A program made the position numbers and the translations under genes. This document shows, piece after piece, positions 12,301-24,300 of a stretch of 64,000 nucleotides of DNA (positions are counted from its first letter, which is position 1; the number at the start of each line of letters is the position of its first letter). The stretch lies in the NCBI GenBank assembly GCA_018398815.1, contig CM031595.1:134566668-134630667 (forward strand), written 5' to 3'. The stretch is from Conus ventricosus. Its lineage: Eukaryota > Mollusca > Gastropoda > Neogastropoda > Conidae. The notes beneath the pieces are model-generated. The model worked only from the letters and a program-made list of their open reading frames with translations. It did not search any database and was not told where the DNA came from.

Positions 12301-15300
12301 GGAAAGAATACATTTAGGTTTTTTTCCAAACTTATTTTGGAACGAGGATAAAAAGACACGCCCAAGGCAGGGTTTTTTTTTTGGGTTCCGAGAACATCGG
12401 TTAATAATTAAAACACATTTTCACCCCTGTTTTTGGGAAAAGGGAAGGGTTTTCACCCCCTCTGGGGACGGGTTTGTACACAGGGGTGGTCGGAACCTCC
12501 AAGACAGGGGACGAACCCTTGATGGGGGAAATGGGGGTCCAAGATTTTTAGGTAAGACGATCTTGGGGAGCCGTACAAAAGCACAAACCGTATTCCATTT
12601 GGAAGGGACCAGGGCTCTTAGAGGTGCAACAAAGTTTTCTTATCACGCCCCATCGTGTCGCTACGCCCCCCCAAAATATTCATGCTTTCTGGCAAAAAAG
12701 TTTTTGAGGTTTTTGATGGGCAAAAAAAGTCGAGTTTTTTTAAAAAAACTCCCGGGAAATTTTGGGTTTCCCTTTTACAGCGGGGAAGGGGAATTTTTCC
12801 CTTTTTTAATTCAGGATCGGGAAAAAACTGAAAAAATTTTATGGAAGTAATATCCCGCTCTTTGTTGGAAAAAAGGGGTAAAAAACCTTTTTCCTTTCCG
12901 CCCCCGATGGTTTTAAATCTCCCCAAAAGTGGAGCCCCCCCTGGACACTCGGTACAGGCTTCCATTGCGTAGAAAAAAAGGCGAAAAAATCCCAAACAAT
13001 GAGCACCCTAAAACCCGGCTAAACTGATTGAACAAGGGTTTTTTAAATTTTAATACTAAAGAGGGCGGAGACAGTATGCTCCCCTGTGGAACACCCAACC
13101 CCCTGCCGGGGGACTCAAAGAGTGGTCCCCAACCCCCGGACCTAAAAACTGTCTTTTCGGGCCAAAAAAATTTTGAAAAAAAAAGCGGAAGATGCCCCAA
13201 AAACCCCCCAATCGGGGAGACATGAAGTTCCCCGCCCTTCCAGGGTATCGTGGGGCCTTCCCCAAATCAAAAAAAAAATTGCCAGGGCATCCCTGTTTGT
13301 TAAAAAAGGTTTTCCGAAGTGAAATTTCCCAAACGAATCAAATGGTCAACTGTAGATTTATTTTTTGGGGGAAACCACACTGTTCTTTCCCCAAAAAGGC
13401 CATGGGTTTTTCCAGTTTCCACATGACCTAGAAATTGACCCTTTTTTCCCATAAATTTACAATACGGGCTGTCAAAGCGGGGGGACGGTAGTTTGAGGGG
13501 TTAAAAGTTTTTTTTTCCGGGTTTTGGGGAAATTTTGGAATAATGAGGTTTTTCCCGCCAAAATGTGGGAAAAAAACCAGTAGGGCCACACATGGGGTTT
13601 TATACCTGTAGCAGATTTTTAAACCCATTTTTTCGGAAGATGTTTTTTAAGAGTTTATAATGGATTTCAAAAAAGACCCCGGAGAGGAATCGCTGCCAAA
13701 AGTAAAGGGAGATTCAGTTCATTTAAAGTTAAAAAGGGAAAATTTTAGTCTTTCCCTGTTTGGGCCTGGGCAAAAGTTGCAGGGGGATTTTTTTTTAAGG
13801 GTTTTTTTTTGACAAAAGGGGGGTATTTTTTAGAAGAGGGGGAAATTTTTTTTATGGGTTTAAGCCACAGATTAGCAACTTCTTTCTTTTTTCGTTTTTA
13901 AAGAATCCGAAAAAATTTGAAGGGGGGACAGTGGGACAGGGGTTTTTTTCCCTTTGATTTTTTTTAATGATGTTCCCCACCAAATTTTTTTTTGAATTTT
14001 TTTTGACAGCCTGGAGAAACCCTTTTTTTCCCGGACCGCGTTTTCTGTTTTAAAATGTGTCTTGGGAAAAAATTTTTTTTTGCAAAGGATTTTCGCTGGG
14101 GGTCGACGTTTGGGGCCCGAAGGGTTTTGGGACACCTACGCTGAGCCCCTTTTAACCCAACTTTTTGGAAAATTTTTTGGGAGCGAATCAAACCCGGGGG
14201 TTTTTTGGGGATTTGAAGTTTATCGGGGAAACTGGGAAAACAAGCTTTTGCACACTTGAAACATAGTGTTAGTTTAGTGGTCTGCTGGGCCGGGCTCTAA
14301 GAAAACAGTGCCCCGGAAAATTTCCCTAAAATAGTGGCTGGGGAAAAAGATCCCCGTTTGGGTTTCTTTTTAAATTTTTGATGTGAGAGACAGAGACGTT
14401 TTTCAGTTTTTACGGGTTGTTAAAAAGCAGGGGAAAAGGTCACTTCCGTGCAATCGCATGGACCGACCACCTTTTATAGTCCAGGGCCAGCGAGGGGGCA
14501 CAAACCGACAAAACTAAACACGAAAATGAACCTGGGAAGAGTGGGGGGTAAATTGCAGATTTCCCTCTTCAGGAAAAACCCCAAATCCAAAACCGAAAGG
14601 ACATCCCCATTACAGGCCTCTGGGTGAGTACTGACACAACCCCCAAAAGGATTGTGACCGTTAAAAGTCACCCAACAGCAAAAAAGGGCGAGGAAGGGTT
14701 TACCTATCAGACTGGGCAAAAGGGCCTGACCACAAACCGGGACAGAAAAGGGGGAAGAAAAGGAAAAAGATTTTCACAGTCTTGTTGGGAGTGACTCTTG
14801 CAGCTAAAGCCGAAAAGGGGGGTAGACAGATCAACAAACTATACAGCAAGGTTTTTTTGTATGAGAAGGGCAAAAAACCGCCCCACAGTCCCAACGTGGA
14901 AACGTTGTGCAGGGTTTTTTAAAGAAAATTTAAAAACCAGAAAAAAAGTAAAGGTCTTCTGGCCCTTTTAATTTGATTTCTTGAAGACCACACGGAAGGG
15001 TTTGGAAAACTGACACAGAAGCTGCAGCTTTCCCCGAAGTTGGGAAATTTAAAACCACGGATATTCCAATGGGAAAATTTTATTTTCCTGGGGGCAAGGG
15101 CGAAAAGGAAAAGACAGGTTCCCTCCCCCAACTCGCGTCCAATGGGGGAAAATTTTTATTTAGTTTAACTGGACGGGGTTTTTCTTTGGGGCCTCTGGGG
15201 AGACTTGCCCGCAGGTGGGCAAAGGCCTGGGGTTAGGAGATGGTGGAGGTCTTTGGAAATTTTTTAGATGGGGGTTTCTTCTTCACTCCACCATTCCCCC

Positions 15301-18300
15301 CACGTTGGGTGGAACTCCCTTGCCCCACGGGGCCCCCACAGAGGGGGTTTGAGGGGGGATTGGGGGGTTTTTTAAAAACGGGGCCCCGGCCCCTTTTTGT
15401 AGACTGCTGGGGAGTCTGAGGGTGGCGGGTTTTTTTGCCTCCACCAGGGGCAAATCCCCTTTGGGGGTTTAAAGGTGGGGGACCTCTTTTTCCCCCAGAG
15501 TTCACTATTCCACCTTGAATGTCCCTTTGGGAAAACGAAAATCATCATCTGACGCAGACTGCCCCAGGGGAACTGTCGGAACCGTCTTTTCAGCCGAAGC
15601 CCAAAGAAGCTGTTGGAGTCCCGAAATGCCCCAACCGCTTGCGGCTTCAAAAAAGGGGAAACTTCTTTTTTTCCTTTTTTAATGCGTTGGATTGTGGAAA
15701 TTTTTGAATCCAAAGAAAGGAAAATTTTTTTGGGAAAAGGGGGGATGGGGCGCCACCGCGTTACACCAAAGTGCCGGTCCTTGCACCGGGCCCAAACGGT
15801 GGGTCGCCTGCCCCAACCCAAACCCCACACCTCCTGCCCAGAAAAAACGGTCCCCCTGACAAGGGCCAAAAACCCCTTGGGACCTGAAACCCCCTCAAAG
15901 GGGGCGCACATAAAGCTGAACACAACAATTTAGGTAACCGCTTTGGGTGCCGAAACAACACAGGGTTGCAGAATGTCAGAAAGAGGGGGTTTTGGGGGCC
16001 ACTCTCCGAACCTTTCTTTTAAAAAGACCCCTGCGCACCCTCCGGCACAAACCCCGGGGCCCAGTTCTGTTTTGATCCTGCCCCCCCCAACACCGCTAAA
16101 ATCGACAGCGAATTTACACCCTTTTTTACGAATTTAACTGTTTTTTGGGGGGGTCACCCTGATTTTCCCAAACCACTAGTTTTTTTTTGCTTTCAACCGC
16201 TGTTAAAAATTGTTTCTGGTGAACGACATTTAATTTAAAAACCCATCCATTCCTCAACCTTTTTTTTTGGACCTAGGGTTTTACCTCTATAACCTTTAAA
16301 GGGCCCTTTTTGGGTAGCAAAAGGGGCCCGAGCAAAAAATCTTTCCCTGCTCTGGCCCTTCCACCACGAGCCAGGAAGCCCAGAAACCTGTCCTCTGTCT
16401 TACCTCACTGTCAGAATCGCTGTCTGTTTTCAAATTCCCTGAAATAGGGGATACTGCCTTCCTCTTCTTTTTTGGGGGGGTAGTTTTTTGAAAAGGCCAT
16501 ATTTTGTTTATTGTTTTTCATCCCTCCCTTACCCACCCACCTTGGAGTCCACTAAGGGGCCAGGGCCAAGAAACCAATGTCTTGACCCCTTCCAGCTTCG
16601 GGAGAGACATACGACAAACAGAAGCCACCAACCCTATCCCCCCTGATCATGCTCAACTCCCGGGAACAGAGAGCTGAGCACTGCAGGGGTTTACTTGGCC
16701 AGCAGGGGAACTGTCTGTCTCTGACCCAACCCCAAGAAGGGGAGCCGATTAGTACACCCGGGCCAAAGTGTACTCCCTGTCTAGGAGAGGTCCGAGCCAA
16801 AGTGATGTGTTGAGAGCGCTGGCCCTCTCAATCACCAGGATCTCATTCCCCTCCGACACAGGTCGCACCGCACGGCAAACGCGGGCGGATCTAAGGAGAC
16901 CACAGAGAGAAAAGGAGCGTGGAAAAGAAGACTTGAAGGGGAGACGAAGATAGAAAAGGGCCAAATAAGGGAGGCAGAAAACAAGAAAAGGAGAAAGGCG
17001 GGTTACTCTTAGTCAGGATCCTCACCCTTAGCCTATCTGACATGGGAAGCCCTACCAGGGGCATCAACTCCTTACCACGTTATGCTTAGGCCAGACAGCA
17101 TCTTGGCTTTTCGGACCTAGAAGCAGTTTGAAAAAAAAACCAGCCTATTTCCAAGTATTGATGCCCCCGCCAGCAAAGCCTAAGGGATCACTGGACCGCG
17201 CAAGCCCTCCGACCACGACAAGGTCGCAACCCCCGGAGGGAAAGAGGCAGTAGGCTGTTAACTCACATTCAACCGTTATTTTCTCCAAATGTTTGAAAAT
17301 TAATCAAAAATGAAATACACCAGACAAAAGCTGTTATTCATCTTTCATTTCTATACACTATCTTTTGTACTTTTGATTGTGATTTGTGCGTCAGTGTGTT
17401 GAAAGTTGGAGCTGTTTTCTGATTAGATGCAAATCCTGCTGCTTATTCCAACTCCGCTGAAAAAAAGCACTCCAATGTTGTTCTGACACAGCACCAGCAG
17501 TTCACTTACATCTGTCAATATTAGGTCATTATGAGACAACTAACCACGGGATACTGTGTATTCTATTCAACAAAAGCAAGATGCTACCAACTAAGTCAGG
17601 AGTCTAACTGCTTTGTAATGGAGCCAGCATGAGCGACTGTTTTCTTACAGGGTGTAGCCACATCTACTGAGTGACGATCCCAATGAACTTGCCAATACCA
17701 CCAAAACTCGTGACATAATTCAGACCAGTATAAACATGACTGAGAAATCAAAACAAAGATCACCACAAAAGCAGGGCATGATGAGTCCAAGAATTTCAGA
17801 ATAATATTTGACGATGATCAATGTGAAAAGGGAAAATAAACATGATGAAAAATAGCCTGGTTTGGTCTGAAACCATATGACCAGGGCCGTACTGTGTTTC
17901 CTTTTGTACTTTATCCTGACGTCAGCTTGCAGAATTGATCCTGCACAATTGGTTAAGGAGATTTAAGAAGTACTCTTCTATAAGCTCCACTAACTGCATC
18001 CAACAATAGCTTCCAGTCTTCCCAGAAGACCTCATCACACAGTCAATCCCTGTAAGAAAGATATACATACCCCTCTTCTGTCAAGTTATGCCTGGAAATC
18101 TTACCTTCTTGAGTCAATTATACAATAAGAGCTCAAGCTTAAGATTCATTTATCTAACAGAATCAATTCAATTCATGTACCTGAGCCTTGCTGCTGATGA
18201 CTGAATGAGGTTCATCAGTTTGAGGAGCCTTCGAGCAAACATGTGCATCATACTCTGGCGTTGGCTCAGCCACAGCAGCTGTACTGGAACGTGTGGCTGG

Positions 18301-21300
18301 GAAACTTTTTGCACGCCCCAAACAAACCTGTCAGCAAATAAAGCAAGATCAACATGTTGCCTGCAGGAAAAGTTTACCAATACATTTTACCCAAGGACAG
18401 CAAACCTGCTATGATCAAAATGGGGCATTCTCATTCTCCCTGTTTGATTTAAATATAGTATGTCAGATTCTTACAAACTAGGGTAGTTGATAAGCTCTGG
18501 ACACATCCTCATGGGTAATGCAGTAATAAGGCATCCCGCTCACCATTTGCTGGAAGTTCATAAGCTCTAGCAACATTTTCACGGGCACTGCTGTAATAAG
18601 ACATCCTGCTCACCATTTTCTGTCTCTATCAGCGGACACCAGGGTCATGTCCTCATCCTTATAACTTCATTGTCAAACTGAAGTACCTCATAGCCACAGC
18701 AACACCAGAGGGAGGACAGGTGGTACTCCAACTCTGACAGTGTAAGATATTCAGCCAATCACAGTGCAAGAAAAACCATTCTGGTGTCATATACTGAACC
18801 ATGTCAAACTCAAGCAGGATTTAAAATAACAGGACCAGGGCCAATAGCCTATAGGTTCCTGGGGCAAGATGTAGGGGTGCAGTCTCTCTTCACAATGCAA
18901 TGAAAGTTTTTGCAAGTAGTGGTTGTCTTCTCAACACAGTGACACCTTTGACCTGCAAGCAAAATCTGTGACGCATTAACCCTCTGCCTACCGCATGACT
19001 TTGTGCTATATGACTATGAGAATACCATGCCAAGAGAGGTAACTCCGCAACACATACACACTTGCCATAAAGAAACCTCAATAGAAAATTTGTTTTTAAC
19101 TTATCTATTCTGTAAAAGTAATGAAAAAAAATTCAAAGACATCACTCCATCCAAAACAGCCATTTCCCCCCACATATAGTGAACTGGTACACGAGGAAAA
19201 AAAAAACCAAACGAACAGACTAACTGTACTTCGGTATTCTCAGTGCTAAAACAATTTTCCCTAAATTCACTGTACCCACAGAACATCATGGATTAGGAGC
19301 ACAGAGTGATTTTCCAAGTCTAAACAAAGTACTGAAACCCTCAGGAACAAAATAAAGTCATTCTGTATGGTATGCACACTAAATAATCAACTTTTGTTGT
19401 GAAGCAAAAAACAACAACCCAAACTTCAACAATTTTGTTAAACTGAAGGCATCACATACAAGAAGATTTGTGTTCTAACTACTGAGGGGGAAAAAATAAC
19501 AAGAACAGATTACTGAATACTGGGCTTTAGATTGTGATGGAATTCAACAAAAATGTGCTTTTGCACAAGTGCACTGAGCAACCCCCCCCCCCCCCCCCTT
19601 TCCCCCAACACACACACACACACACACACTGTGGTGATGATGTACCTCTTGTCCGGCTCCTCTTTGCTTTTTGATAAACAGGCAGTTTTTATTTCAGGCC
19701 AGAGTTTATGTTCATCCTTTTCTGCTTGCTTTTGTGCAGCAAATAAATTTGTTTCTCGTTAAAAGTCTGCCAAAATTCTTCTGAAATCAAAAGGCTAAAG
19801 GTGATGCTCCTACAGGCAAATTGTGGGACACACCCACTGACTGACCCGGTTTCCTGGCTATCAAAACAAGGGAAACTTTTGGGGGGCTTCACTTCTTGTC
19901 GCCAACCACTCCAGTCAAGAATTAAAGAATCTCTAGCAAGTTTTGTTTTTCGAATTTTCTTTTTTGGGGGGTCTGGGCCCAGCAGCAATGGGCTATTCGA
20001 CATCGTCATTATCATCGCCTGAATCATTATTGATTCCGGCCTCAAAATCAGTCAGCAGTCGATCTTTATTCATAACTAGGTCAAGATTGACGTCCGAATC
20101 GTCTTGCTTCAAATCTTCTTCAAGAGTGTAGCCCGCAAATACGCTCTCTTCATCAATATCACTTCAGAAAATGAATTCTGCAAGTTGCATAGTTACTTGA
20201 TCCGCCATTTTCCCAGAAAATCTTCGCGAAAAAAATCCGAAATTTGAAAATCCACAGCAGTGAAACTACTCCACCAAAACTCGTGCAACAAAAACCAAAA
20301 TGGCGTCCAGAAACGGAAGTACCGGAAGACTCTTCTGTCGCAATTGCATTCTGGGATATGCGATGGTGAAAGCGAAAGTCGTTGACCGAGTATTCAGCGG
20401 TCGATCTCGGTCGATCCGGTATTCAGAAAGAGGAAATCTCGCGGTCGATCTTGGTCGATCTGGTAGGCATTGGGTTAAGACAAAGATCAGAATCTGACCT
20501 CATATCTCATTTACTTTATCTCCTCTTTCTACTTTTATTCAACTCATATGTGTCTTAACCCTCTTGCATTTGTTTCGCCCGTATCCGGCCGCTGTGTTTG
20601 TCTCCCCTGCTATTCGTTCCGGCCGCAACCGGCCGTACGTGCCGCGTTACTTTCCCTCACACACTGCGACCTTATTTTAAGTCAGGGCTGGCCAAAAATA
20701 ACGTGCATCCCTGAGAGGTGTCCAATGAAATCTTAGCAGTGGTATGGAGTGTGGGAAACAATTCATTCACAAAGACTAGGGTCGTGAACTGACCGCATTC
20801 CATTGCTGCAGACGGCATCGCCTCGTTTCTGAAAATGGCGTCTGCTAGCGCTTCTACCGACGGCGATTTTTTGGATTATACGAAAGAGGAGTTGGATGAT
20901 ATATTACAAGAAGTAGAAAGATATGAGAAGAGAGGAGTTAAATGAAAGTGATATTGATGTTTGAGAGGAAGAAGAGGGAGAAGAAGGCGAAGAAAGTGAT
21001 GAAGATGATGATGCGCCTTTGTTTGCGTTTGTGACCACGTGGCAACCGGCAACTTCCTCACCCATGGTTCAGCCTTTTGAGGAGGAGACTGGGCCAAATC
21101 ATGATTTGCCAGACAAAGCTACACCTTTGGATTATTTTTTTCTCTTCCTGCTGCAGTTGTTTTTTACTACAGCTGCTGACCAGACGAACCTGTACGCCAG
21201 GCAGCAGATGGCAAAGCGGGGACAACCTGACCCATTTTGGCAGGATACGACACCTGCGGAGATGCGTGCATACGTAACTGTGCTCGTCATGATGGGGATC

Positions 21301-24300
21301 AAACGTCTGCCAAGACTCTGGTGCTACTGGTCGACTGATCTTCGGTTTAGCGAGCCATAAATCAGTGGGGTTATGTCGAAAACACGGTTTCTGCATGCGG
21401 CAAACATGGTAGAAACCATGGATCAAGAGTAGTGTTTACCATATTGGTGACATGTGACAGTGGTGACACTTGCCTTCCTGCTGTGTGTGACCAGACACCA
21501 CATTAGAGTGTAAATAATGGATTTTACTTCTTTCTGTGACTGTGTATATTCCGGTGTTATAAGTCGTTAAGTTGTGACCAACACACCTTTTAGGATGAAA
21601 AAAAACAACCCGTTAAGTTACCTGGCTGCATGTTTGAGTATGTGACAATCATGTGACACTTAGCGACACCCTAAACTGGATTTACTGAACCAGGACTGCT
21701 GTTTTCAAGTTGAGGTAGGCCACCCTTTGATGATTTATACTAACAAATGCACGCCGACAATGTTATTGTCTGTCTGGTGTATCATAGTAATATTGTCAAC
21801 GTTTGATGTCCCATTGTTTTGTGACAAACAGGGTGACAATGACACCACACCAAATATGCATCCCAAACATGTGACATCTCTGCATTATGAAATATGATGT
21901 ATTAGAATTTTGCATACTAAATTTGACAGCGCTGCAGTGGAAACTTTGTCCACTACAGCCTTTCAAAGGCAGCAGGTGAGTTTTAGGTTAAATTTCTCAG
22001 AACAATATGAATACTAGGAGCAGTTCTAGGCTGGAAAATGCAAATGCAAGAGCGTTAAACAGAGAGAAACAAAACCCTGCAACCATGAGATTATAACAAT
22101 ACTTCAAACTGGTGATATTCAGCCTTTTGGGTGACACAGTAAACTGAGGTCCTTTGTTAGCACAGACTTTGCCATACAAAAATTTAAACAAACAAAAAAT
22201 CTCAATGACAAGGGAGTTATCCACAAAAAAATTATGTACAGAAATTCTTCTTTGAAAGGTCAAAAGAGAACAGACGACACTGTACTGTGGAAACCATAGG
22301 CACCAACCCAGAATCCACACAGAGAAATTGGCTGTGATGGTGTACAGATACAAAACAATCAAATGCAAAATGAACACAACTGGGATGAAAGACAAGCATC
22401 TTTCATCAAAGAAGGAAGTATCTTACCTTTAGAACAAATACATAAGCAGTTTTCCTCTCCTTCTGTGACAGAAGTGCAACATCCAGGTAACGGTAAAGGT
22501 AAACACCTTGACAGGGGTTTCCTGTAATAGTGTAAACATAGCAAACTGAAACAATTGAAACAAACTGAAACTGTCAAGTCAGACATGCCATCATAAGAAA
22601 AACAAACATGATAAACAGACATATATTGAAATAAAAGACGTTACAACAGATTTCCATTGTAGTCAAAGACTACATAACAAGGCTGTAATCTACACTTCCC
22701 AGCATCCATACAGATATACAGTCATCTGCAGTGTTGGTCAAAACATTATGAGATGCCTCTATTAACAGTAAACAACTTAACTGTGTAAGTTCAGGTCTTT
22801 TCATTTCAACTCCCTGTACACTTTCCAACTATTTACTAAATGGGTACTAGCAAAGTCAAAAATACCAATCCATCCAATACAAATAAATCTTCTTGCAGAC
22901 AAAGTGGAAACTCTTTCTCCACTTGTCAGTTGGGCTACCAGTTTTTGACTAGAGAAGCGAAAAGGTGGGTAAGCTGTTGGCTTTAGTGCAGACCGCCTCC
23001 ATCACCCCTGCTTCTTCTCAGAACAAAGCCCTAACAGTGTACTATCTTACTAAGACAAGGCATGCTCTGTCAAGTATGCAGGCACTGTTCTTGGCTAGAA
23101 CCAAAATAAGAGTTCTACCATCTTTATTTTTCCGTTTCAGGCAAACATCACATATGTGCAGAGCATACATTTGTCAGTTACATCTGCTGATTTGCATTTA
23201 GCTACTGTTAAGTTTGTCTATACGTCTGCTGACTTGCCATTGGGCTAGTGGTAGGTACTTTCATTAATCATCTCTTTACTTATGGAAGGCAAGTAGAAAT
23301 TCAAGGGGACAGAGTTCTTTTTTTATCCAACAACTTGTCCCCAGGACAACTAAACATTATCTTGGAGTTTCTAGCCTTGATATGGCTGTATCTCCATGCA
23401 TAACATCTCCATGAATCTGATACACATTTTATCCAACTGCAAACACAACTGTTCAAGAATAATCCTTCCCACAAAAAGTAATCAGGATTTATGTCCTCCA
23501 TTTTTACCCGATTTTTGTTTATTTGCTGTTACTTGGTGGGAAGCCGGAGGAAGCGAGGACAAAAAGCAGACAAAATAAAATGCAAAAAGTAGCTTACCTA
23601 AACTTCTGTTCTTGGCAGAGTCAGTCCTGATTCCGTATCTTGCAATTTTTCTTGCCTGGTTTTTGTCTTTGCAGATGAAAAACCCTAGCACTTCTTGAGA
23701 CTGACTGCTTCCTGTTCCACGCTGCTTCTTCATCTGACTCCGTTTCTTTCTGGAAATATATGAGCATTACATGAAGTGTCACATTTCCCACAGTTATTTC
23801 AGTACAAGTACTGTTGGGGGGTTTCTTTGGTATTGTTTTTAGTTTTGTTTTGTTTTCTTTTGCTACTGGTTGCAAGAATATAACACCACTTTAATCTCAG
23901 GGATGAGAACAGATTTTTAAAAAGCAGAGGAGATTTTTCTGTTGGGGGTCTGGGAGCCGAGCCCCCAGTGGGGTCAAGGGGCAACGCCCCTGCGGGGGTC
24001 AGGGGGCAGCACCCTCTGAAGCTGAAGCATTTTTTTTTAAATTCCAGATTTTCCAACGTATTCCAGCTTCAGGTTCACTAGACATCGGCTGGAATACGTT
24101 GGAAAATCTGGACTCGCTTACACATGCTGGAGACAGGGTGATCTAAAAATAGTTCCATAATAAAGATGAAAGACTCCTCTTTAAAACAATATAAGTTTCA
24201 AAATAATTAAAGTCTGGTATTAATTTGAGAAAGTGAGTTGAAAAACAGGGTAAACTTTAAAGTACTTTATCACCCCAAAATACTGAATAAAGATATATCA

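Larger units (their letters stand above)
18976..20478 (-). mobile_element. piggyBac-type element with matching ends, internally deleted
   Basis: Bounded by TTAA at both ends (18976-18979 and 20475-20478), the obligatory piggyBac target. The ends are inverted: TTAACCC(TC)TGCCTACC on the left and, on the other strand, TTAACCC(AA)TGCCTACC on the right. Inside the right end GGTCGATC occurs four times (20398-20465). A minus-strand transposase N-terminus starts at 20208 (MADQVTMQLAEF) but has a stop after 14 residues and another near 19995. The 1.5 kb size and missing catalytic half make it non-autonomous. Confidence 0.75.

Noticed and set aside
11500..16500. Minus-strand frames as separate small genes
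   Set aside because: All align in order with family A LINE ORFs in copies 1 and 3.
17596..17790. 64-codon minus frame
   Set aside because: Lies in a dispersed repeat shared with 40.8 kb; no protein family.
23799..24056. 85-codon minus frame with PLTPAGALPLDP
   Set aside because: Translation of the GGGGTC repeat units; no conserved pattern.
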